This document shows, piece by piece, positions 27,023 to 32,255 of a DNA stretch of 33,397 bases; within the stretch, counting starts at the first letter, position 1; each line of letters begins with the position of its first letter. This DNA comes from Rhodopila sp. (GTDB taxonomy: Bacteria > Pseudomonadota > Alphaproteobacteria > Acetobacterales > Acetobacteraceae). Under the pieces are notes generated by a model that worked only from the letters and a program-made list of their open reading frames with translations, was not told the DNA's origin and did no database searches. The position numbers and the translations under genes were made by a program. The stretch lies in the NCBI GenBank assembly GCA_031291715.1, contig JARLIN010000179.1, forward strand, positions 1-33,397, written 5' to 3'.

Positions 27023-27060
27023 GACCAATTTCCGGCTGACTGTTCAGCCTGAAATTGGTC
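27023..27060. other. Long near-perfect hairpin between trmO and the Hsp70-like gene
   Basis: GACCAATTTCCGGCTGA (27023-27039) and TCAGCCTGAAATTGGTC (27044-27060) pair over 17 bases with one mismatch, around the loop CTGT. It lies 7 bases before repeat A. No long T-run follows on either strand (the plus strand continues TGGCTCTTTCTTT), so it could be a terminator for either transcript, an end of the adjacent repeat element, or both. Confidence 0.75.
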
Positions 27061-27067
27061 TGGCTCT

Positions 27068-27208
27068 TTCTTTGGTCGCATGGCTCACCCGCTCCGGACG
27101 TTCCGCCGAGCGCGATCATGCTTATGCGCCACAAACACCGGACATTGGTGAGCCACTCCGCCCTTCGCCGACATAAGCTGACCGCCTTCACCCATCTATC
27201 GGCGCATC
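27068..27208. repeat. 141-bp direct repeat, copy A
   Basis: Matches 28773-28913 over 141 bases in the same orientation with 13 differences and no indels (about 91% identical). It begins TTCTTTGGTCGCATGG and ends ATCGGCGCATC. Its last 13 bases run into the final codons of the Hsp70-like gene and supply that gene's stop. Inside, TGGCTCACC (27081-27089) and GGTGAGCCA (27147-27155) are exact inverses. I see no transposase in it. Differences between the copies hit both synonymous and non-synonymous positions in the open frame, so it does not look like a coding gene. Confidence 0.9.
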
Positions 27209-28464
27209 GGCTGCGCGTTCCGGTCCCGCCCAATCAACGCCAGCCCTTCCGCCACCGACACGAACTCACCCCCACCCGTCACCCGCTCCGCCCCAAACCG
27301 AGTCGTAAACAACCCGCGCACCGCCGGCACCAGCGACGTCCCGCCGGTCAGGAACACGCGGTCGATCGCATCCTCCCCCAACCCCGCCTCCGCGAGCGCC
27401 ATATCCACGGTCGCCGCCACCCGAGCGATGTCGGGCGCGATCCAGTGCTCGAAGTCGGCTCGGGCGATTGTCTCCTCAATCGCGAAATCCTCATGCTGGA
27501 ACCGCAACACTGCCGTCTCCGCCCGAGACAATTCTGCCTTCACGCCCGACACTGCTCTATACAATTCATACCCAAGCTCATCCCGGATCAGCCGCAGCAA
27601 TGCGTGCAGCCGGTTCGGATACTGCGCCGACCGCGCCACCGCCTCGATATCCCGCATCGTCTTTGGGGCGCGCATCAGCGACAGCCGGTGCCAGCGCGCG
27701 AAGCTGGAGTAATACTCCGGCGGCACCGGCAAATCCGTCCCGCCCGGCCGATACGTCGTCCCCTTGCCCAACCGGGGCGAGACAACATGATCCATGATCC
27801 GAAAATCGAACGTGTCCCCAGCGATCCCCACGCCCGCATGACCGAGTGCCTGCACCGGCCGGTTGCTGCCAGGTTCGAACCGCAGCACCGAAAAGTCGCT
27901 GGTGCCGCCGCCGAAATCGCCGATCAGCACTGTGGCGGGGGCGGTCAGTCCGCGCGCGAACCGGTACCCTGCCGCCTCCGGCTCCAGCGCCGTCTGGATG
28001 TTCGCCCATCCGGCCGCGGCATAGGATGCCCGCAGCCGTTGCTCCCCAAACGCATCGTCCGGCGAGTCGCCCGCGAACCGCACCGGCCGGCCAGCAACCA
28101 ACACCGTGTCGCGCGGCGTCGGCAGAATCGCACCCAGGAACAGCCCGATCAGCCCCTCCAGGGTGAAGGGCCGGCCGAAAACGCGCGTGTCCGTGAAGCT
28201 GCGCTGCGCCAGATAGCTTTTGAGCGACATCATCAGCCGGCTCTCGAGCGGGTCATCCAGATAGGCTTCGATCGCCGCCGGCCCGACCGCGTTGCGCAGC
28301 ACGACCCGGTCCTTGGCACCGTCGTTCCAGAAACACAGCACGGAGCGGATCACATCCATCTCCGCCACACCGAACGCGTGCCGCACCGTGGCGACCGAAC
28401 CGTCCGGGCGCAGCAGGGTGACGACGCTGTTGGTCGTGCCAAAATCAACGCCGATCATCGTCAT
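27196..28464 (-). CDS. Hsp70-family ATPase lacking a substrate-binding domain (YegD-like)
   Basis: DnaK-like actin-fold ATPase of about 422 residues. The phosphate-1 loop is MIGVDFGTTNSVV at the N-terminus, phosphate-2 is IGDFGGGTSDFSVL (about 181-194), and the adenosine motif is VFLTGGTSLVPAV (about 370-382). The protein ends soon after the ATPase domain, so the usual peptide-binding domain of DnaK is absent, as in YegD-type proteins, whose partners and substrate are poorly known. I start at ATG 28464 because the conserved fold begins at once; an in-frame start at 28521 is possible. The gene stands alone on the minus strand between the two 141-bp direct repeats, and its 3' end is inside copy A. 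Confidence 0.88.
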   Translation of the reverse strand: MTMIGVDFGTTNSVVTLLRPDGSVATVRHAFGVAEMDVIRSVLCFWNDGAKDRVVLRNAVGPAAIEAYLDDPLESRLMMSLKSYLAQRSFTDTRVFGRPFTLEGLIGLFLGAILPTPRDTVLVAGRPVRFAGDSPDDAFGEQRLRASYAAAGWANIQTALEPEAAGYRFARGLTAPATVLIGDFGGGTSDFSVLRFEPGSNRPVQALGHAGVGIAGDTFDFRIMDHVVSPRLGKGTTYRPGGTDLPVPPEYYSSFARWHRLSLMRAPKTMRDIEAVARSAQYPNRLHALLRLIRDELGYELYRAVSGVKAELSRAETAVLRFQHEDFAIEETIARADFEHWIAPDIARVAATVDMALAEAGLGEDAIDRVFLTGGTSLVPAVRGLFTTRFGAERVTGGGEFVSVAEGLALIGRDRNAQPMRR

Positions 28465-28587
28465 GTAAGCAGCCCATCCGCGAGAGGGGCGCTTCCGACC
28501 ACAGACGCGATCCACATGCAAGCGGTACTCTGGTGTCGGACGCCCCGCCCCCTAATCGCCAGGAACCCACCATAAGAGGAACAAACA

Positions 28588-28772
28588 ATGGCAACCAAGC
28601 CAACCCTCGAACATCGCGCTCTGGGCGATGGCGATGGCAGACGAACCCGGCACCACGGATCGGCGCATCGCCTTCTCCCACGCTTTCGCCGTGGAGCTTC
28701 CCAGCGCCGTGGTGGAGGCCACGCAACAGAAGAACCTTACGGCGTGCCTGGCCGCTGGCTGCACCGTTCTGA
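28588..28772 (+). pseudogene. Chimeric gene remnant: unknown gene start fused to a DUF4349 fragment
   Basis: An ATG at 28588 with an AGAGGA-type ribosome site begins a short unrecognised stretch (MATKPTLEHRAL). From 28623 to 28772 the DNA is a copy of bases 29577-29726 within the DUF4349 lipoprotein gene, with 6 differences in 150 and no indels. The copied piece is in a different frame from the ATG at 28588, and its own frame is open from 28628 (MAMADEPGTTDRRIAFSH). The copy stops sharply at CCGTTCTGA and continues straight into repeat B. The first codons may be the remains of an older gene. No complete functional product is likely. Confidence 0.8.
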
Positions 28773-28913
28773 TTCTTTGGTCGCATGGTTCACGTGCTCC
28801 GGACGTTCCGCCGAGCGCGATGATGCTCATGTGCCACAAACACCGGACATTGATGAGCCATTCTGCCCTTCACTGACATAAGCTGACCGCCTTCAGCCAT
28901 CGATCGGCGCATC
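28773..28913. repeat. 141-bp direct repeat, copy B
   Basis: Second copy of the repeat at 27068-27208, same strand. The inner arms of copy A are changed here to TGGTTCA and TGAGCCA, which still pair if one G-U is allowed, so a folded RNA remains possible. It ends GATCGGCGCATC, next to the A-rich run and Shine-Dalgarno of the downstream DUF4440 gene, which therefore gets its upstream region from this repeat. The left end joins the DUF4349 fragment without spacer. Confidence 0.9.
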
Positions 28914-28936
28914 AAAAAAATCAGGAGGTATCAGAA

Positions 28937-29371
28937 ATGAAACCAGCGCTTTTCGCGATCCCGTTACTATTGCTCGCCGGAATCGCCGAAGCGCGCGATG
29001 TGAAGTCGGAGATCGAGGCCGGCAACCAAAAATTCGGCGCGGCCTATGCCAAGGGCGACGCGGCGGCGATCTCACGCCTCTATACGGAACACGCGACCGT
29101 TTTTCCCCCGGGCAGCGACATGGTCACGGGCCGCGACGGCATCCAGAAGGTCTGGGCCGACGCGATCCAGAGCGGGATGAAAATCGACAGCCTGCAGACT
29201 GTCTCGGTCGAGCAATACGGCAATGCTGCGAGGGAAATCGGTCGTTTCACAGCTGAAGTACCGAATGCGCAGAAGCAGATGGCCAAGGTCGAGGGTAAGT
29301 ATGTTGTGGTCTGGAAGCGGGTGAAGGGCACCTGGATGCTGGACAGCGACATCTGGAATTTGAACCAGTAG
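28937..29371 (+). CDS. Secreted DUF4440/SnoaL-like protein (NTF2 fold)
   Basis: A 144-residue protein with a signal peptide (FAIPLLLLAGIAEA, cleavage near residue 19) and a DUF4440-type fold: IEAGNQKFGAAYAKGDAAAISRLYTEHATVFPPGSDMVTGRDGIQKVW, then LQTVSVEQYGNAAREIG and KYVVVWKRVKGTWMLDSDIWN at the end. Such proteins are small cone-shaped domains of mostly unknown ligand; some are isomerases or binding proteins. A strong Shine-Dalgarno AGGAGGT (28923-28929) precedes the ATG by 7 bases. It lies directly after repeat B. A hairpin ATCCGG/CCGGAT at 29393-29407 follows the stop. The biological role is unknown. Confidence 0.85.
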   Translation: MKPALFAIPLLLLAGIAEARDVKSEIEAGNQKFGAAYAKGDAAAISRLYTEHATVFPPGSDMVTGRDGIQKVWADAIQSGMKIDSLQTVSVEQYGNAAREIGRFTAEVPNAQKQMAKVEGKYVVVWKRVKGTWMLDSDIWNLNQ

Positions 29372-29470
29372 CCGGGCTTTCGGACAGGTACGATCCGGCG
29401 GCCGGATGATCCTGGCCGGTTCCCGTGCCGGCACAGGCATGTATAACGTGCCGCGGGAGAACAGGCATCC

Positions 29471-30280
29471 ATGCATCATCTGGTCGGCAAGTGGCCCTTC
29501 GTGATCGCTGCCGCGTTGGCGGTGCTTCTGGTGGGCTGCAAGCCGGAGAAAACGCCCCCGCTCGCAGTCTCATCAAGGGCGATGGCGATGGCAGCCGAAC
29601 CCGGCACCACGGATCGGCGCATCGCCTTCTCCCACGCTTTCGCCGTGGAGCTTCCCAGCGCCGTGGTGGAGATCACGCAACAGAAGAACCTGACGGCGTG
29701 CCTGGCAGGTGGCTGCACCGTTCTGAACACGCACATCGACCGGCTTCGGGACGGCCTGGTTCAGGCCTCGATCTCCGTGCGGATCGCCCCGGATCGCTAC
29801 CCCGCCTTCGCCGCCGCCATCACCGCGCCGCCGGCAACACTGGTGAGCCATACCGAGACGGCGGAGGACAAGACCATACCGCTGATCGACGTCGAGAAAC
29901 GGTTGGATGCGCAGTTGGCGTTGCGAGACCGGTTGTCGCAGATGCTGAAGCAGGTCGGCACCAGCGTCACCGATCTGGTGGCTGTGGAGAAACAACTCGC
30001 GGATGTGCAGGGTGCGATCGAGAGCGCCACGGCCCAGCGCAACTATCTGCGAAGCATCACCGACACGGTGAAGGTGGATGTGGCCTACAACGGCCTCATC
30101 CAGCAGGCAGGGCCGTTCGATGTGTCGCCGATCCGCGCCGCCCTGGACAATTTTGTCCGTATCGTCATCGAGTCCCTGGGCGATATGATCGCATGGATCG
30201 CCTACGCGCTGCCCTGGTTGCCGCTGGTGGTGTTGGCAGGCTGGGTCGTCCGGCGCCTGGTGCGGCCGCGCTTTCCCTGA
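29471..30280 (+). CDS. DUF4349 lipoprotein with C-terminal membrane segment
   Basis: A 269-residue envelope protein. The signal peptide ends in a lipobox LLVGC (C23). The middle part has the DUF4349 pattern: SHAFAVELPSAVVEITQQKN, SVRIAPDRYPAFAAAI, DVEKRLDAQLALRDRLSQML, then a coiled-coil-like stretch (SVTDLVAVEKQLADVQGAIES) and SITDTVKVDVAYNG. A C-terminal membrane segment (IAYALPWLPLVVLAGWVV) ends in basic residues. Function of the family is unknown. Bases 29577-29726 (residues about 36-85) are the source of the 150-bp duplicate upstream at 28623-28772. It stands in its own unit; 131 bases separate it from the CoA-transferase genes. Confidence 0.85.
   Translation: MHHLVGKWPFVIAAALAVLLVGCKPEKTPPLAVSSRAMAMAAEPGTTDRRIAFSHAFAVELPSAVVEITQQKNLTACLAGGCTVLNTHIDRLRDGLVQASISVRIAPDRYPAFAAAITAPPATLVSHTETAEDKTIPLIDVEKRLDAQLALRDRLSQMLKQVGTSVTDLVAVEKQLADVQGAIESATAQRNYLRSITDTVKVDVAYNGLIQQAGPFDVSPIRAALDNFVRIVIESLGDMIAWIAYALPWLPLVVLAGWVVRRLVRPRFP
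29577..29726. repeat. Parental copy of the 150-bp duplicated segment
   Basis: Internal part of the intact DUF4349 gene, repeated at 28623-28772 with 144 of 150 bases identical and no gaps. The duplicate carries two codon changes inside its open frame (for example ITQQ becomes ATQQ) and one near GGCTVL. Confidence 0.9.
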
Positions 30281-30411
30281 CATCAAGCCGCCTACGGCGC
30301 TGAAGACGGCGGGCAACACCACGCGGGAGAAGAAGCCCGCATCAGCCCGCTTCCCTTGACACCACGCCACACCTGAACCTTGATCCGCGCAACACGAAAG
30401 GCGTGGAAACG

Positions 30412-31152
30412 ATGACTCAGAAGACCAAGCTGTGGAGCAGTTTCAAGGAGGCGGTGGCCGACATACCCGATGGCAGCACCATCGCGTTTGGCGGTTTCGC
30501 CATGCCGGGAACTCCGTTCAACCTGATCAAGGCCCTGCTGGAGCAGGGGGCGAAACGACTGACCCTGGTCGCCAACACCACCGGTGGCGCGCAGCAGCCC
30601 CGGATGCCCGACATCGGCATGCTGGTGGAGAACGGCCAGGTCGCGAAGGTCATCTGCGCCTTTACCGCCGCCACGCGCCCCACCGACGTGCTGCCGTTCA
30701 CCAAATATTACGAGTCCGGTGAGGTGGATGCCGAGCTGGTACCTCAGGGGACGCTGGCCGAACGGATGCGCGCGGCGGGCGCCGGCATTCCGGCCTTCTA
30801 CACCCCCACCGCCGTCGGCACCGAACTCGCCGAGGGCCGCGAAACCCGTGTCATCAACGGCCGGGAATACTTGCTGGAGTACGCGCTGCCGCTCGACTAC
30901 GCGTTCATCCGTGCCCGCACCGCGGATACGGCCGGCAACCTGAGGTTCCACCGCGCGCAACGCAATTTCAACCCGGTGATGGCCACCGCCGCGCGCTGCA
31001 CGATCGCCGAGATCGACGAACCGATCGTGCCTGCCGGCAGCATCGACGCGGACGACGTGCATACAGCCGGCATCTATGTGCACCGTCTGGTGCAAGTGCC
31101 ACCGGCACCCGAGGGAATCTGGCCCGCCAAACGGCAGGAGAAAAAACGATGA
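30412..31152 (+). CDS. CoA-transferase subunit A (3-oxoacid CoA-transferase-like)
   Basis: Alpha subunit of a family I CoA-transferase, 246 residues. It has the Rossmann-like DGSTIAFGGFAMPGTPFNLIKALLEQGAKRLTLVANTTG block and VPQGTLAERMRAAGAGIPAFYTPTAVGTELAEG, with the ending near APEGIW. The GGFAMPGTPFNLI motif departs from the GGFGLCGIPENLI form of classical succinyl-CoA:3-oxoacid transferases, so the substrate is open. ATG 30412 is preferred to the in-frame GTG at 30403, because AAAGG (30397-30401) fits the ATG. It overlaps subunit B by 4 bp (ATGA). Confidence 0.88.
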   Translation: MTQKTKLWSSFKEAVADIPDGSTIAFGGFAMPGTPFNLIKALLEQGAKRLTLVANTTGGAQQPRMPDIGMLVENGQVAKVICAFTAATRPTDVLPFTKYYESGEVDAELVPQGTLAERMRAAGAGIPAFYTPTAVGTELAEGRETRVINGREYLLEYALPLDYAFIRARTADTAGNLRFHRAQRNFNPVMATAARCTIAEIDEPIVPAGSIDADDVHTAGIYVHRLVQVPPAPEGIWPAKRQEKKR

Positions 31153-31823
31153 GCGGAACGAAGGGGCTGAACCGCCAGCAAATGGCTGACCGGGTGGCGC
31201 GCGAGTTCCAGGACGGCTGGATCGTCAACCTCGGCGTTGGCATTCCGACGATGTGTTCCAACACCGACATCGGTGACCGGGACATCACCTATCACTCCGA
31301 GAACGGGGTGATCGGCTACGGCGGGGTCGCAGCGGCGGGTGAGGAAGACCTTAACCTGGTCAATGCTGGCGGCCAGAATGTGACTTTGAAGCCGGGCGCC
31401 GCGGTGGTGCACCACGCCGACAGTTTTGGTGTGATCCGGGGCGGACATATCGATGCGACGGTGATGGGGGCCTACCAGGTCTCGATGACCGGAGACTTCG
31501 CCAACTGGAAGCTGAAAGGGCAGAAGGGCGGAGGCATCGGCGGCGCGATGGACCTGGCGGCGTGTGCCAGGCGGGTGTTCATCATCCTGGAGCACGTGAC
31601 CCGCGACGGCAGCCCCCGGCTGGTGACCGCCTGCGACCTGCCGGTGACGGCGCGCGGCGTGGTGACGCTGGTGGCGACCAACTATGGGCTGTTCGAGCCG
31701 ACGGGCACGGGCTTCCGGCTGCGGGAGATCGCACCCGGACTGACGGTGGACGAAATCCGCGCGGTGACGGGTGGCACGCTGACGGTGGCGGATGGGCTGC
31801 GGGAGATCGCCGTCGGAGGGTAA
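31149..31823 (+). CDS. CoA-transferase subunit B
   Basis: Beta subunit with the catalytic Glu in the SENG motif (YHSENGVIGYGG, near residue 51), which forms the enzyme-CoA thioester. 224 residues. Also seen are LGVGIPTMCSN, VTLKPGAAVVHHADSFGVIRGGHIDATVMGAYQVSMTGDFANW, and GGAMDLAACARRVFIILEH. It is coupled to subunit A by an ATGA overlap. Together they would move CoA between a carboxylate donor and acceptor (3-oxoacid, succinate or related). No neighbouring metabolic gene identifies the pathway. Confidence 0.9.
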   Translation: MSGTKGLNRQQMADRVAREFQDGWIVNLGVGIPTMCSNTDIGDRDITYHSENGVIGYGGVAAAGEEDLNLVNAGGQNVTLKPGAAVVHHADSFGVIRGGHIDATVMGAYQVSMTGDFANWKLKGQKGGGIGGAMDLAACARRVFIILEHVTRDGSPRLVTACDLPVTARGVVTLVATNYGLFEPTGTGFRLREIAPGLTVDEIRAVTGGTLTVADGLREIAVGG

Positions 31824-31825
31824 TG

Positions 31826-31961
31826 CCAGCGGCCCGAAGGGTCGACTGATATGCGCGCGGGGTTGCCAAAAGGAGCAAGGCTGCGCGGCCGCGCGCGAAA
31901 TCAATAAGATACCAGCGGCCCGTCCTTCGACCGAAGAGTCGATACTTCGGGCCGTTGGTAT
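31826..31961. repeat. REP-like element and long hairpin after the CoA-transferase genes
   Basis: The unit CCAGCGGCCCGAAGGGTCGA starts at 31826, a related direct copy starts at 31912, and a near-inverse copy lies at about 31939-31960. The last two form a hairpin at 31909-31961: ATACCAGCGGCCCG pairs with CGGGCCGTTGGTAT (14 bases, one G-U), with an inner stem TCGAC/GTCGA. A perfect palindrome GCGCGGCCGCGC lies between the copies at 31883-31894. There is no T-run, so it is not a classical terminator; it could still end or stabilise the CoA-transferase mRNA. No ORF of note occurs here. Confidence 0.7.
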
Positions 31962-32011
31962 AAGACGGTCACCTGGGGTGGGCCGGCCCGCGAACGAACC
32001 GACCCATTCCC

Positions 32012-32095
32012 CTACCGCTTTTTGATGATGATCTTGACTTTTATAATCACGATCACCAACATCGGCGCCAGGAAGTTAAGATGTTCTCTGGTCAT
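32012..32095 (-). CDS. Putative 27-residue hydrophobic, basic small protein
   Basis: A short open frame on the minus strand, starting at ATG (plus-strand CAT at 32093-32095) with a strong Shine-Dalgarno TGGAGGA directly upstream (plus-strand bases 32100-32106, 5 bases from the ATG). The 27 residues begin MTREHLNF, run through a hydrophobic APMLVIVII core, and end with Lys-rich KVKIIIKKR. The composition (Ile/Val/Lys, AT-richer codons than neighbours) differs from the window. It could be a small membrane protein or a toxin-like peptide. I do not recognise it. The start is supported by the Shine-Dalgarno alone. It points away from mnmE. Confidence 0.45.
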   Translation of the reverse strand: MTREHLNFLAPMLVIVIIKVKIIIKKR

Positions 32096-32110
32096 CTCTT
32101 CCTCCAGGTG

Positions 32111-32140
32111 AAAGCCGGTGGGCCTATCCCGCCGGCTTTT
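32111..32140. other. GC-rich hairpin with adjacent T-run, next to the small ORF
   Basis: AAAGCCGG (32111-32118) pairs with CCGGCTTT (32132-32139), with inner GGG/CCC pairs and a short loop; TTTT ends the plus-strand right arm (32137-32140), followed by CCATTTT. On the plus strand it resembles an intrinsic terminator for transcripts coming from the CoA-transferase side. On the minus strand it would lie in the 5' leader of the 27-residue ORF. The remaining 115 bases to mnmE hold the palindrome CCGTACGG and probably the mnmE promoter, which I cannot place. Confidence 0.5.
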
Positions 32141-32255
32141 CCATTTTGGCGGCAATGTATGAATGAATGGTTGATGACGCCGGACCGTACGGCCGGTGAC
32201 GGTGAAGTATAAGACACCGACCGTCGGCCCCTGCTTTGACCGCGAGCTTTCGACC

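Noticed and set aside
27055-28575. 506-codon plus-strand frame through the Hsp70-like gene
   Set aside because: It starts in repeat A and reads antisense to the Hsp70 ATPase motifs. The product is Arg/Pro/His-rich with no domain.
27068-28913. Insertion sequence with its own transposase
   Set aside because: The gene between the repeats is an Hsp70-like ATPase; no transposase motif and no clear terminal inverted repeats or target duplication were seen.
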